Of a DNA stretch of 64,000 bases, positions 26,789 to 36,361 are shown one piece after another. Positions within the stretch are counted from its first letter, which is position 1. Every line of letters starts with the position of its first letter. The stretch comes from Pseudaminobacter soli (ex Zhang et al. 2022) (GTDB lineage: Bacteria; Pseudomonadota; Alphaproteobacteria; Rhizobiales; Rhizobiaceae), in NCBI RefSeq assembly GCF_014595955.1, contig NZ_JABVCF010000001.1:617405-681404 (forward strand). The letters are read 5' to 3'. The notes beneath the pieces were generated by a model. The model saw only the letters and a list, made by a program, of their open reading frames with translations, ran no database searches and was not told the DNA's origin. Both the position numbers and the translations under genes were made by a program.

Positions 26789-28165
26789 TCAGCGGCCGTC
26801 GGGAGTACGCAGGCCGAACCACTTGTCCTTCACGGCCTTATAGTGCTCCTGAGGCTTGTACTCGGCTACCTTGAGACCCAGGCGACCGACATTGAGGGCG
26901 CCCATCGCCGAGAGGATCGCGTAGCTGCCGACGACGTAGTCGCGCTCGCTGTTGGCGAGGTTGATCTGCGCCGTGATGACGTCCGCCTGGGCGTTCAGCA
27001 CGTCGAGCGTCGTGCGCTGGCCGACATTGCGCTCCTCGATGACGCCAGCCAGAGCAAGCTGCGCTGCCTCCACGACCTGCCGATTGGCCGAAACGTTCTC
27101 TCGCGCAGCGACATAGGCGGACCATGCAGAACTGATTGCCTGCCGAACCTGGTCGCGGCGGACGTCCACGTCGATCCGTGTCTGACCGAGCGTCTCCTTC
27201 GACTGCCTGATTACCGCGGAGGTGCGGCCGCCGGAATAGATCGGAATGTTCAGCGTGGCACCGATACTGGCAGATGTAGAGGTTCCTTCCGCTCCGGGAC
27301 TGGCAGGCCACGTTTCCGTAAAGGACCTTTCCACCCTCGCGGAGCCGGTCAGTTGAGGCAGCAGCGCGCCTTCGGCCGACTTAACCTGGAAATCCGCAGC
27401 ATTGACCAAGTGGAGCGAGGCGAGGATCGCCGGATGCTGAGCCTCGGCGATTGCCTGCGCCGCCCCAAGCGACTTCGGCACAAGTTTAGAAAGCGGAGAG
27501 GCGGCCCTGAGCGTCCCCGGGTCCTCTCCGATGACCTGGCGATAGACGGCAGAGCTAGTCGCCACCTGCGCGCGTGCTGCGCTCAGTTGGGCCACCGCCG
27601 AGGCGCGACTGGCATCCGCCTGAGCGACGTCTGTGCGGGTGCCCTCGCCGACTTCCAAACGCGATCGTGCAGCCCTCGCCTGCTCGTTCAGGAATTCGAG
27701 GTTCTGCTCCGTCAGGACGGCAACACGGCGGTCGCGAATGACATCCATATAGGCGCCCGCCGCATCGAACAGGGTGTTCTGCTCGGTGTTGCGCACGTTC
27801 TCGAAGGAAGCTTTCACCTGCGCGTCCGCCGCCGCGACATTGTTTCTGGTCTGGAAACCGTCGAACAGCGTCTGCTGGAGTGCAATGCCGAACGAACCAG
27901 TCGCGATGCTCGTCCTAGTGCCGCCCGATCGCGTCGTATAATCGATGTTACCGACCCCCGCGATGGTGGGCCGCAGAGCCGACTTGGCAATGGGGACGTT
28001 CTCGTCGGTGACGCGCGCGGCGGCCCGGGCGGAATTCACGCTCGAATTGAACTGATAGGCTTTCGAAAGCGCACCGAAGATGGTTTCGGCAAAAGCAACG
28101 TTGGACACCAACGCAGTGGTGGAGAACACAATGGCAGCAAAGGCCGATTTACGAAGCAACTCCAC
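26789..28165 (-). CDS. tolC: TolC-family outer membrane channel
   Basis: Trimeric outer-membrane channel for type I secretion and efflux. The 458-aa precursor has a signal peptide (cleavage near VAFAE), two long repeated helical hairpins (with NVGQRTTLDVLNAQADVI and GTRTDVAQADASRA as the matching halves of the internal repeat) and beta segments between them. A GTG start at 28165 with GAGGGG six bases upstream fits the signal peptide; a longer ATG frame would add a non-signal extension. It lies between popZ and the isoaspartyl methyltransferase-like gene. Confidence 0.93.
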   Translation of the reverse strand: MELLRKSAFAAIVFSTTALVSNVAFAETIFGALSKAYQFNSSVNSARAAARVTDENVPIAKSALRPTIAGVGNIDYTTRSGGTRTSIATGSFGIALQQTLFDGFQTRNNVAAADAQVKASFENVRNTEQNTLFDAAGAYMDVIRDRRVAVLTEQNLEFLNEQARAARSRLEVGEGTRTDVAQADASRASAVAQLSAARAQVATSSAVYRQVIGEDPGTLRAASPLSKLVPKSLGAAQAIAEAQHPAILASLHLVNAADFQVKSAEGALLPQLTGSARVERSFTETWPASPGAEGTSTSASIGATLNIPIYSGGRTSAVIRQSKETLGQTRIDVDVRRDQVRQAISSAWSAYVAARENVSANRQVVEAAQLALAGVIEERNVGQRTTLDVLNAQADVITAQINLANSERDYVVGSYAILSAMGALNVGRLGLKVAEYKPQEHYKAVKDKWFGLRTPDGR

Positions 28166-28316
28166 AGTATTCCCCTCTATCGTAACCACGGACGACACCA
28201 CGAAGGCGTCACCTCGCGGCGCGTAGAATCGCAGCCCCGTACCCATCCTTCTCCGCTAAAAAACGGAAAAGATCGTAAACATAACTGGAATCTGTGGCCC
28301 TCTGTCCCCGATTCCC

Positions 28317-28997
28317 TCAGAACTCGAATGTATAGGCGCGCTCGAACCCCGGCAATGGCTTAATTGCCGCGTTGAAATTATCGCGGCCGGTCACGACACC
28401 GTTCCACTTCGTATAGAGCTTTGCCTTACCCGTCAGGCCACGGCCCTCGACGACCACCAGGCGGCCGCCCTCCCTGAGTTGGGCGAAAATCGCGTCCGGC
28501 ACGAAGTCCACGCATCCGCCGAGAAAGATCACATCGAACGGCGCCTCCTCGGCGTAACCCGCCGCAAGCGGCCCACGCACAACAGCGACATTGTCAAAGC
28601 CAAGCCTCGAGAGATTTTCGGAGGCGAGGTCGGCAAGCATCGAATCCGATTCGAGCGCCACCACGGAGCTCGCCAGTCGCGACATCACTGCCGACGAGTA
28701 TCCAGTGCCGCAGCCGATATCGAGAACGAAGTCCGATTGGCCGATCTCAGCAAGCTGAACGAGACGAGCAAACGGGGACGGCTCCATAAGGTAGCGCGCC
28801 GGATTGGCGCCCTCTGTCGGAGCGATCTCGATATCCTCGTCGATATAGGCGAGACCGCGCTTCGAGGGCGGAACGAACTCCTCGCGCGGCACGGACAGCA
28901 TCGTATCGAGCAAGCGCGCATTGATCACATCGGTCGTGCGCAGTTGGCTATCGACCATCCGTGTCCTGCGCTGCGCGTAATCTGCTTCCGTGTCCAT
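28317..28997 (-). CDS. Protein-L-isoaspartate O-methyltransferase family protein
   Basis: SAM-dependent methyltransferase of the Pcm family (226 aa) that would repair isoaspartyl residues or act on another carboxylate. SAM site VLDIGCGTGYSSAVMSRLA, earlier VPREEFVP and ATG-start region with YAQRRTRMVDSQLRTTDV. A classical Pcm has a Pro-rich acceptor loop; the equivalent here is TEGANPARYLMEPS, so substrate may differ. Start ATG at 28997. Confidence 0.83.
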   Translation of the reverse strand: MDTEADYAQRRTRMVDSQLRTTDVINARLLDTMLSVPREEFVPPSKRGLAYIDEDIEIAPTEGANPARYLMEPSPFARLVQLAEIGQSDFVLDIGCGTGYSSAVMSRLASSVVALESDSMLADLASENLSRLGFDNVAVVRGPLAAGYAEEAPFDVIFLGGCVDFVPDAIFAQLREGGRLVVVEGRGLTGKAKLYTKWNGVVTGRDNFNAAIKPLPGFERAYTFEF

Positions 28998-29072
28998 TCG
29001 GTGCGTTCCCAGCCCCGCAGGGCGCGATGCCGTTTGAACGTCGGGGACCGGTTCGACGAACCGGTGGAGCGT

Positions 29073-29146
29073 TGGAGGCCTCGCCCGGAATCGAACCGGG
29101 GTGCAAGGATTTGCAGTCCTCTGCGTAACCACTCCGCCACGAGGCC
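29073..29146 (-). tRNA. tRNA-Cys(GCA)
   Basis: A complete 74-nt cloverleaf on the minus strand: acceptor GGCCTCG/CGAGGCC, anticodon stem GAGGA/TCCTT enclosing GCA (at 29112-29114), T arm CGGTTCGATTCCG, encoded CCA. Confidence 0.96.
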
Positions 29147-29422
29147 TCGCTGCCCCGGCGTTCAGGCCTGCTCAATAGGAGACCCGGTACGATCCGGTCA
29201 AGTGAACCGGGCGCATCTCAACAAGGGAAGCGTATGTGTTCCATTTCCGCATCACCCGGTTAAACGTCAAGTGAAAACCGCCGGCCGCGACGAAAACCGC
29301 GCGAAAGCCCAAACAGAACTGCCACCGTTCGAAGAATTTCCATCCCCGTTCGAACCCAACCAGCCGGAAGCTTTCAGTCGGCGACAAACTGTCGCTCGCC
29401 CCCCAACTGACCTCAATGAGAC

Positions 29423-30001
29423 TCAGGCAAGGAGCAGACGGACCAGCGGCCGCCCCGCTTTTCGCTCGGCGACACGTTCGAATCCCGCCTTCTCGAACAC
29501 GCGAGTCGACCCGACGAACAGCCCTACCGAACGAGAATCCTTGGATTGATCCATTGGGCATGCTTCAAGCAGGCGCGCCCCGCCTTGCCTCGCGAACTCG
29601 ATCCCAGCCTGAACGAGCCGATGGGTAAGCCCCCTGCCCCGCGCCTGGCTCCTGATGAAAAAACAGGAGATCGCCCAGATCGCCGAATCGGTAGCATCGT
29701 CCGGCTCGAGCGGCGTGGACACGCGTCCGGGTTTGTTGAACTCCGGAATGTCGCCCCGCGGGCCGATCTGCATCCAGCCGGTGGCCCTGCCGTCCTCGAA
29801 CGCAAGCAGGCCCGGCGGCGGGCCGGCATCGATCCGCGCACGAATGAATTCCTTGTTGCGCTGACGGTCGTTCTCCCGCCGCACCGCCGGCGGCAGCCTG
29901 AAATGCGTGCACCAGCAGCCGTAGCAGGCACCCTGTTTCCCGAAGAGGTCCTCGAAGGCAGGCCAGAGGTCTGGCGTAAGGGGCTTTATCGAATCGGACA
30001 T
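29423..30001 (-). CDS. GNAT-family N-acetyltransferase
   Basis: A 192-aa acetyltransferase. The acetyl-CoA site is [19 protein letters not shown]; the N-terminal part has an unusual cysteine-rich [13 protein letters not shown] segment near residue 27. Otherwise the fold is typical, with WAISCFFI in the core strand and a C-terminal [19 protein letters not shown]. Substrate is unknown. It is divergent from dinB. Confidence 0.83.
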   Translation of the reverse strand: MSDSIKPLTPDLWPAFEDLFGKQGACYGCWCTHFRLPPAVRRENDRQRNKEFIRARIDAGPPPGLLAFEDGRATGWMQIGPRGDIPEFNKPGRVSTPLEPDDATDSAIWAISCFFIRSQARGRGLTHRLVQAGIEFARQGGARLLEACPMDQSKDSRSVGLFVGSTRVFEKAGFERVAERKAGRPLVRLLLA

Positions 30002-30078
30002 GGTTCCTCGGCGCCGCGCCTTGTGGGCGGCGTGTGCCTAGCCTATCATGCGCGTCTGTTCCCGTTACGTTCGCACCG

Positions 30079-31431
30079 ATGGCGTCGCCTGTCAACGATC
30101 CGGATCACGGCTTCTGCCGCGACTGCCTCGCCCTGATGCCCGGGCGACCCCCTCGCTGCGCGCAGTGCGGCAGCCCGCGCCTGGCACGGCACCCGGAACT
30201 CTACCGCCTGCATATCGCGCATATCGATTGCGACGCGTTCTATGCCGCGGTCGAGAAGCGCGACAATCCGGAGCTTCGCAACAAGCCCGTCATCATCGGG
30301 GGCGGCAAGCGCGGGGTGGTCTCCACCGCCTGCTACATCGCTCGTATCCAGGGCGTCCGCTCGGCGATGCCGATGTTCAAGGCGCTGGAGGCCTGCCCCG
30401 AGGCGATCGTCATCAAGCCGGACATGGAAAAATACGTCCGGGTCGGGCGCGAAGTGCGCGCCATGATGCAGGCGCTGACACCCCTGGTTGAGCCGCTTTC
30501 CATCGACGAGGCATTTTTGGACCTGTCGGGCACCGAGAGGCTGCACGGCAGGCCGCCCGCCCTGGTGCTGGCGGATTTCGCCAGGCGCGTCGAGAAGGAG
30601 ATCGGCATCACCATCTCGGCGGGGCTCTCCTACTGCAAGTTTCTGGCGAAGATCGCATCCGACCTAAGGAAGCCGCGCGGCTTCGCCGTGATCGGGGAAG
30701 CGGAAGCGGTTTCGTTCCTGGCCGAGCAGCCGGTGACGATGATCTGGGGCGTCGGCAAGGCCTTCGCCTCGGTCCTGGAGCGGGATGGCCTTCGCACCAT
30801 CGGCCAGCTTCAGGCTATGGAGCAGGGCGAACTCTTGCGACGCTACGGCAGCATGGGAAGCCGTCTCTATCATCTTGCTCGCGGCAAGGACGACAGGCGC
30901 GTTCACCCCGAGCACGAGGCCAAGAGCGTGTCGGCCGAAACCACCTTTGATACCGACCTCGCCTCGCTGGTTGATCTCGCCCCGGTCCTGCGGGCGCTGT
31001 CGGAAAAAGTGTCGGCGCGACTGAAGAAGGCGAACATGGCCGGGCAGACGGTGGTGCTGAAGCTAAAGACGCGGGACTTCAAACTCAGGACGCGAAACCG
31101 CCAGCTGAGCGACCCCACCCGGCTTGCCGACCGCATTTTCCATACCGGCCTGCAACTCCTGGAGAAGGAGACGGACGGCACGAAATACCGTCTGCTCGGC
31201 ATCGGCGTCTCGGACCTCAGCGACGACGACCGCGCCGATCCCCCTGACCTTATCGACGAAAGGGCACGCAAGCGCGCCCTGGCCGAGGGTGCCGTCGACG
31301 TGCTGCGCGACAAGTTCGGGCGGAAGGCGGTGGAAACCGGCTACACCTTTGGCAAGGGCCACCGCGGCCGGCCCGCCCGCCCCGAAGAAGAGGAGGAAGC
31401 CGAGGTGCGTCATCCCTGGGAACGGATCTGA
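30079..31431 (+). CDS. dinB: DNA polymerase IV with N-terminal zinc-ribbon-like extension
   Basis: Y-family translesion polymerase of 450 aa. The core motifs are [16 protein letters not shown] (Asp50) and [13 protein letters not shown] (Asp143, Glu144), with helix-hairpin-helix RDG... segments [15 protein letters not shown] and a little-finger domain to about residue 380. The first 30 residues carry two CxxC pairs (Cys13/Cys16 and Cys27/Cys30), a zinc-ribbon-like extension absent from E. coli DinB. The C-terminal tail is charged and may carry a clamp-binding element, but none is clear. Start ATG at 30079. Confidence 0.93.
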   Translation: MASPVNDPDHGFCRDCLALMPGRPPRCAQCGSPRLARHPELYRLHIAHIDCDAFYAAVEKRDNPELRNKPVIIGGGKRGVVSTACYIARIQGVRSAMPMFKALEACPEAIVIKPDMEKYVRVGREVRAMMQALTPLVEPLSIDEAFLDLSGTERLHGRPPALVLADFARRVEKEIGITISAGLSYCKFLAKIASDLRKPRGFAVIGEAEAVSFLAEQPVTMIWGVGKAFASVLERDGLRTIGQLQAMEQGELLRRYGSMGSRLYHLARGKDDRRVHPEHEAKSVSAETTFDTDLASLVDLAPVLRALSEKVSARLKKANMAGQTVVLKLKTRDFKLRTRNRQLSDPTRLADRIFHTGLQLLEKETDGTKYRLLGIGVSDLSDDDRADPPDLIDERARKRALAEGAVDVLRDKFGRKAVETGYTFGKGHRGRPARPEEEEEAEVRHPWERI

Positions 31432-31501
31432 GGCACGCGGCACCGCCGCCCTCGGCGACCGCCCGCACGGCCAATTCAGGTCCCAGCCCGTCTGAACGGC
31501 C

Positions 31502-32212
31502 TCAGTCCAGGAACGTAGCCCATTCGTCGAGCGGCGCGCGCTCGGTGCGCAGATCGTTCTCCGGCTTCGAAGTGTCCTCGTAGCCGAGCGCGATGCCGCA
31601 GACCACCACCTCCTCCGGCGTGATGCCGAGGATCGGGCGGATCTGGTTGTGATAGGGCGCGAACGCAGCCTGCGGGCAGGTGTGAAGGCCCCTGCCCCGG
31701 GCGGCGATCATGATGTTCTCCAGGAACATGCCGTAATCGATCCACGAGCCCTTGTTGAGGCGGCGATCGATCGTGAAGATCATGCCCACGGGGGCGTCGA
31801 AGAACACGAAATTGCGGTCGTGCTGCTCGCGCATGCGGTCGACCTCGCGCCGCTGGATGCCAAGATGGCCATAGAGGTCGAATCCAACCTTGCGGCGGCG
31901 CGACAGATACGGCTCGAAGAACTGGTCGGGATAGTAGCGGTACTCGTCCCACACCGCCTTCTCCGCCCGGACCCCCGAGTTCAGGATCGCGTCGGCGATG
32001 CGCTGCTTCGTCTCGCCCGTGGTCACATAGACGCGCCAGGGCTGCATGTTGGTGCCCGAAGGAGCACGCGCGGCGACCTCGAGGATCTCGCGGATCATGC
32101 TCTCCTCGACCGGCGCGGGCAGGAAGGCGCGAACGGAGCGCCTCGAAGCAATGGCTTCATCCACGATCGCCACGTCGTCGGGAGAAGAATATTTGTTGTC
32201 CGGTGCCAGCAT
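31502..32212 (-). CDS. Nitroreductase-family oxidoreductase
   Basis: FMN flavoprotein of 236 aa. Visible are the N-terminal FMN motif SRRSVRAFLPAPVEESMI, RAPSGTNMQPWRVYV, and the C-terminal LGYEDTSKPENDLRTERAPL. It probably reduces nitro-compounds or quinones with NAD(P)H; the natural substrate is unknown. The start at 32212 (MLAPDNKYSS) is chosen because residues upstream are not conserved in character. It is divergent from an XRE-cupin regulator with a clear palindrome between them. Confidence 0.88.
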   Translation of the reverse strand: MLAPDNKYSSPDDVAIVDEAIASRRSVRAFLPAPVEESMIREILEVAARAPSGTNMQPWRVYVTTGETKQRIADAILNSGVRAEKAVWDEYRYYPDQFFEPYLSRRRKVGFDLYGHLGIQRREVDRMREQHDRNFVFFDAPVGMIFTIDRRLNKGSWIDYGMFLENIMIAARGRGLHTCPQAAFAPYHNQIRPILGITPEEVVVCGIALGYEDTSKPENDLRTERAPLDEWATFLD

Positions 32213-32317
32213 ACGCCATCCCCACGGCCTAGATTCGCTGCGCCCCTCGGCGCACTCCTCCCTAGCCCAGCCATGCACTTCCACTGTGACTAGCGCAAGA
32301 AATTCCTTGTCTCTGGA

Positions 32318-32346
32318 CCATGAAATTCTCCTTGAAAATTTCATGG
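32318..32346. promoter_or_regulatory. Candidate operator for the XRE-cupin regulator
   Basis: Perfect 10-bp arms CCATGAAATT and AATTTCATGG separated by 9 bases, in the space between the nitroreductase and regulator genes. Symmetry, A/T richness and location fit an autoregulatory site. Confidence 0.6.
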
Positions 32347-32380
32347 GATTGGTGAGGATCGCAGTCAGGAGGAACTTTCG

Positions 32381-32977
32381 ATGCGGTCCGCCGCCAAGAA
32401 GCCAGAGCTTACCGACCATAACGCGCCGGCGACCCTGCTTGCGAGCGACATCCGCGCGTTGCGCCGGCTTCGCGGGGTTACGCTGGCGGAAATGGCGGTG
32501 CGCCTCGGGCGGTCGATCGGCTGGGTCAGCCAGGTGGAGCGGGGGCTGTCGCTGCCCTCGATCGAGGATCTTCGCAGCATTGCGGACATGTTCGGCGTGC
32601 CGCTCAGCATGTTCTTCGGCCACGAGGCGGCGAACGAATCGGAGCGCGGCGTCATCGTGCGGGCCGACCGCCGCCGGGCTCTCGGATCGAGCGAGACCGG
32701 CCTCACCGAAGAGCTCCTTTCGCCCGACCTTGGCGGCAGTTTTGAACTGATCCGCTCCGAATTCGCGGCCGGCGCCGAAATGGCGGTCGAGGCGCAGCGC
32801 GAGACCGAGGATGCGGGATACGTCGTGTCCGGACGACTGGACCTGGAAATCGGCGGCGTCTGGCACAGCCTCGAACCGGGCGACAGTTTCCGCTTCAGCA
32901 ACAAGACCTATCGCTGGCGCAACCCGGGCGAGACGCCCGCGGTCGTCATCTGGGTCGTCTCGCCGCCGGTCTATTGA
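32381..32977 (+). CDS. XRE-family regulator with C-terminal cupin domain
   Basis: A 198-aa regulator. The helix-turn-helix is at residues about 22-80 (LRRLRGVTLAEMAVRLGRS, then VSQVERGLSLPSIEDLRSIA) and a C-terminal cupin barrel (residues about 115-198) has the motif VSGRLDLEIGGVWHSLEPGD. Such proteins often sense amines or polyamines (PuuR-like). Here it sits just ahead of the FAD-dehydrogenase cluster, which it probably controls, and also divergent from the nitroreductase. It is the first gene in that direction, and a RIME-like element separates it from the next. Confidence 0.9.
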   Translation: MRSAAKKPELTDHNAPATLLASDIRALRRLRGVTLAEMAVRLGRSIGWVSQVERGLSLPSIEDLRSIADMFGVPLSMFFGHEAANESERGVIVRADRRRALGSSETGLTEELLSPDLGGSFELIRSEFAAGAEMAVEAQRETEDAGYVVSGRLDLEIGGVWHSLEPGDSFRFSNKTYRWRNPGETPAVVIWVVSPPVY

Positions 32978-33000
32978 AGCGATAGCGATGCAGTTCCACT

Positions 33001-33176
33001 ACCCCTCATCCGCCTCGCTGCGCTCGGCACCTTCTCCCACAAGGGGAGAAGGTAGGTCGCTGCACCACCGCTATTGCCAGTCGCCGAGGCAGGCGATCAG
33101 CGGGTGCGTTGGCGCAGGCTTCCCCCTTCTCCCCTTGTGGGAGAAGGTGGCCGCGAAGCGGCCGGATGAGGGGTGT
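33001..33176. repeat. RIME-like palindromic intergenic element
   Basis: A long inverted structure with outer arms CCCCTCATCCG (33002-33012) and CGGATGAGGGG (33164-33174). Each half also holds a small hairpin built on CCTTCTCC and GGAGAAGG, and the two inner hairpins are reverse complements. This matches rhizobial intergenic mosaic elements. It lies between the regulator and the first dehydrogenase, where it may affect transcript stability. Confidence 0.85.
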
Positions 33177-33210
33177 TCAGACATATTCATTCTCATAAGG
33201 GCGTCTGCAC

Positions 33211-35664
33211 ATGCCTGATCTTCCTTCCCACGCTCGCGTCGTCATCATCGGCGGCGGTGCCGTCGGCGTCTCGGCGCTCTACCATCTCGCCAAGGCGGGA
33301 TGGACCGACTGCGTGCTGCTCGAGAAGAACGAGCTGACGTCGGGGTCCACCTGGCACGCGGCGGGCAACGTCCCGACATTCTCCTCCTCCTGGTCGCTGA
33401 TGAACATGCAGCGCTATTCGGCGACGCTCTATCGGGGGCTCGCCGAAGAGGTCGACTACCCGATGAACTATCACGTCACCGGCTCGCTGCGGCTTGCCCA
33501 CGACAAGGAGCGGATGCGCGAGTTCGAGCGCGCCAAGGGGATGGGCCGCTACCAGGGCATGGCGATCGACGTCGTCGGCCCGAACGAGGTCAAGACGCGC
33601 TACCCGTTCCTCGAGACGCACGATCTCGCCGGCGCGCTTTATGACCCCAATGACGGCGACATCGATCCGGCCCAGTTGACACAGGCGCTGGCCAAGGGCG
33701 CGCGCGACCTTGGCGCGACCATTGTCCGCTTCTGCCCGGTCAACTCGGCGCGCCGGGAGAATGGGGAGTGGGTGCTTACCACAGCCCAGGGCGAGATCCG
33801 CTGCGAATATGTCGTCAACGCCGCCGGCTACCGCGCACAGGAAGTAGGCCGCATGTTCGGCCGCGAAGTGCCGATGATGGTGATGAGCCACCAGTACATC
33901 CTGTTCGAGGAGATCCCCGAACTCGCCGCCTGGAGCAAGGAAGTCGGCCACAAGTTGCCGCTGCTTCGCGACGTCGATAGCTCCTACTATCTGCGCCAGG
34001 AAAAGAACGGCATGAATCTCGGCCCCTACGAGCGCAACTGCCGCGCGCACTGGGCTACCCCCGACGACCCGATGCCGGAGGACTTCTCCTTCCAGCTCTA
34101 TCCGGACGATCTGGAACGTCTCGAATGGTACCTCAACGACGCCATCGCGCGCGTGCCGGTCCTCGGCACGGCCGGGCTGTCGAAGGTTATCAACGGTCCC
34201 ATCCCCTATGCGCCCGACGGCAACCCGCTGATCGGACCGATGCCCGGCGTGCCGAATGCCTTTGAGGCCTGCGTCTTCACCTTCGGCATCGCCCAGGCGG
34301 GTGGCGCCGGCAAGGTACTGGCCGAATGGGTCATCGAGGGCCGCACCGAATGGGACATGTGGTCGTGCGACCCGCGCCGCTTCACCGCCTTCGCCGCGGA
34401 CAAGGATTACTGCGTCGCTAAGGGCATTGAAATCTACGGCCACGAATACGCGATCCACTTCCCGCGCCATGCCTGGCCGGCCGGGCGCCCGCAGAAGCTT
34501 TCGCCCATCCACGATCGCATCGCCGCGCTCGGCGCCCAGTTCAACGCCTATAACGGCTGGGAGCGCGCGACCTGGTACGCAAAGCCCGGCGACGACACCT
34601 CCGAAGAGGCGACGCAGACCTTCGATCGCGACGGACCGTGGGAGCCGCGCATCCGCGAGGAGTGCCTCGCCGTGCGCGACGCCGCCGGCATCCTCGACCT
34701 GCCCGGCTTCTCGCGCATCCGCTTGCGAGGTCCCGGAGCCCGCGACTGGCTCTCCTCGCTGATCACCGGCGTGGTGCCGAAGCCCGGACGCATAGGCCTC
34801 GCCTATTTCGCGGACGAAGCTGGCCGGATCGTCACCGAAATGTCTGTCGTGGCACACGAGGAAGACGTTTTTGTTCTGATCACCGCAGGGGTCGCTCAAT
34901 CACACGACTTCGAATGGCTGATGCGGCATCGCCCCGCCGACGCTGCATTCACGCTTCAGGATGCAACCGAAGAACTCTCCTGTCAGATTCTGACCGGCCC
35001 GAAATCGCGCGACATCCTGGCCGAGGTCTGTGGCGCCGATCTGTCGCTGCCATGGCTGACGCATCAGTCGACGAAGATCGCGGGACGCTGGTCTCACCTT
35101 GTACGCGTCTCCTTCGCCGGCGAACTGGGCTGGGAACTGCACAGCATGGTCGAGGATACGCCGGCCATCTTCGACGCAGTGTGGGAAGCCGGACAGAAGC
35201 ACGGTCTTAAACCCTTCGGCATGTTCGCGCTCGATTCGCTGCGTCTCGAAAAGGGCTATCGCGCCTGGAAGCAGGATCTTTCGACCGACTACACCATCCT
35301 GCAAGGCGGGCTGGAGCGCTTCGTCAAGTGGGACAAGCCGAGCTTCAAGGGCAAGGCGGCGCTTCAGAACGAAAAGCAGCAGGGCGTGACCAAGCGCTTC
35401 GTGACGCTCACGCTGGACAATCCCGGCGCCTGCGATGCTCCCTACATGTCCACGATCTGGGCCGACGGCACCATTGTCGGCGAGACGCTGTCGGGCGGCT
35501 GGGGTTTTCGCGTGGACAAGTCGATCGCGCTCGGCATGGTGCGGGCGGAGCAGGCCGCGCCAGGCACCAAGCTCGAGATCGAGATATTCGGCGAGCGCTT
35601 CGCAGCAACCGTGCAGGGCGAAGCCCCGCTGTGGGATCCTGAAAATCAGAGATTGAGGGCTTGA
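33211..35664 (+). CDS. FAD-dependent amine dehydrogenase with GcvT domain (dimethylglycine/sarcosine dehydrogenase family), copy 1
   Basis: Two-module demethylase of 817 aa. The N-terminal FAD domain has VVIIGGGAVGVSALYHLAKAG and a histidine (His49 in TWHAAG) that in the family binds FAD covalently; an FAO_M linker follows. The C-terminal part (about residue 430 on) is a GcvT fold that passes formaldehyde to tetrahydrofolate (with GPGARDWLSSLITG and GELGWELH). The products would be the demethylated amine and methylene-THF. The exact N-methyl substrate cannot be read. ATG at 33211; the stop TGA overlaps the ATG of the next gene. Confidence 0.88.
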   Translation: MPDLPSHARVVIIGGGAVGVSALYHLAKAGWTDCVLLEKNELTSGSTWHAAGNVPTFSSSWSLMNMQRYSATLYRGLAEEVDYPMNYHVTGSLRLAHDKERMREFERAKGMGRYQGMAIDVVGPNEVKTRYPFLETHDLAGALYDPNDGDIDPAQLTQALAKGARDLGATIVRFCPVNSARRENGEWVLTTAQGEIRCEYVVNAAGYRAQEVGRMFGREVPMMVMSHQYILFEEIPELAAWSKEVGHKLPLLRDVDSSYYLRQEKNGMNLGPYERNCRAHWATPDDPMPEDFSFQLYPDDLERLEWYLNDAIARVPVLGTAGLSKVINGPIPYAPDGNPLIGPMPGVPNAFEACVFTFGIAQAGGAGKVLAEWVIEGRTEWDMWSCDPRRFTAFAADKDYCVAKGIEIYGHEYAIHFPRHAWPAGRPQKLSPIHDRIAALGAQFNAYNGWERATWYAKPGDDTSEEATQTFDRDGPWEPRIREECLAVRDAAGILDLPGFSRIRLRGPGARDWLSSLITGVVPKPGRIGLAYFADEAGRIVTEMSVVAHEEDVFVLITAGVAQSHDFEWLMRHRPADAAFTLQDATEELSCQILTGPKSRDILAEVCGADLSLPWLTHQSTKIAGRWSHLVRVSFAGELGWELHSMVEDTPAIFDAVWEAGQKHGLKPFGMFALDSLRLEKGYRAWKQDLSTDYTILQGGLERFVKWDKPSFKGKAALQNEKQQGVTKRFVTLTLDNPGACDAPYMSTIWADGTIVGETLSGGWGFRVDKSIALGMVRAEQAAPGTKLEIEIFGERFAATVQGEAPLWDPENQRLRA

Positions 35665-36359
35665 TGGCGCGAGGAGTGCACAACGGGCGTTCCTACGGCG
35701 CCTTCCTGTTCGACATGGACGGCACGATCCTGAGTTCGATCGCCGCCGCCGAGCGGGTGTGGGCAGCGTGGGCGCGCAAATTCGATCTCGATGTCGAGAC
35801 CTTCCTGCCGACGATTCATGGCGTCAGGGCGCGCGAGACGATCAGCGGGTTGGGCATTCCGGGCATCGACCTCGAAGCCGAGATCGAAGCGCTGACGCTG
35901 GCCGAGATGGACGACGTCGAAGGCATCGAGGCGATCGCCGGCGCGGCCGAATTACTCGTCTCCCTCCCGCCCAAGCGCTGGGCCATCGTCACCTCGGCGC
36001 CCCGCGCGCTCGCGGCCCGCAGGCTGGAGGCGGCCGGAATCCCCTTCCCGCCGCTGATGGTCGCGGGCGAGGACGTCGAGAACGGCAAGCCGGCGCCCGA
36101 CTGCTTCCTTCTGGCCGCCCGCACGCTCGGGCAGCGACCGGAGGACTGCCTCGTATTCGAGGATGCCATTGCCGGAATCCAGGCCGCCGACGCCGCCGGC
36201 ATGTCGGTGGCGGTCATCACGGCGACCCACCGGCACAGACTCGATACATGGCATCCGACTGTAGCCGGATACGACTCACTGGTCGCGACATGCGACGAAC
36301 GCGGACATCTGGTCATCTCGGAAGCAGCCGGGGCCAGGATCGCAGAACTCGGAGTGTGA
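35664..36359 (+). CDS. HAD-IA family phosphatase
   Basis: A 231-aa phosphatase with motif I FLFDMDGTILSS, motif II IVTSAPRALAARRL, Lys in ENGKPAPDCFL and motif III LVFEDAIAGIQAADAAG, resembling beta-phosphoglucomutase or sugar-phosphate phosphatases. ATG at 35664 shares a base with the stop of the dehydrogenase gene, so it is cotranscribed. Why a phosphatase belongs to a demethylation operon is unclear. Confidence 0.87.
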   Translation: MARGVHNGRSYGAFLFDMDGTILSSIAAAERVWAAWARKFDLDVETFLPTIHGVRARETISGLGIPGIDLEAEIEALTLAEMDDVEGIEAIAGAAELLVSLPPKRWAIVTSAPRALAARRLEAAGIPFPPLMVAGEDVENGKPAPDCFLLAARTLGQRPEDCLVFEDAIAGIQAADAAGMSVAVITATHRHRLDTWHPTVAGYDSLVATCDERGHLVISEAAGARIAELGV

Positions 36360-36361
36360 GC

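Noticed and set aside
29073..29146. tRNA-Cys as an integration site
   Set aside because: No repeated tRNA end or mobile gene nearby.
33193..34899. Long minus-strand frame opposite the first dehydrogenase
   Set aside because: Same reasoning: no motif, mirror composition and full overlap with a well-supported gene.
35759..36361. 594-aa frame reading into the aminotransferase
   Set aside because: The first 200 residues are a shadow of the HAD phosphatase in another frame; the aminotransferase begins at 36362.
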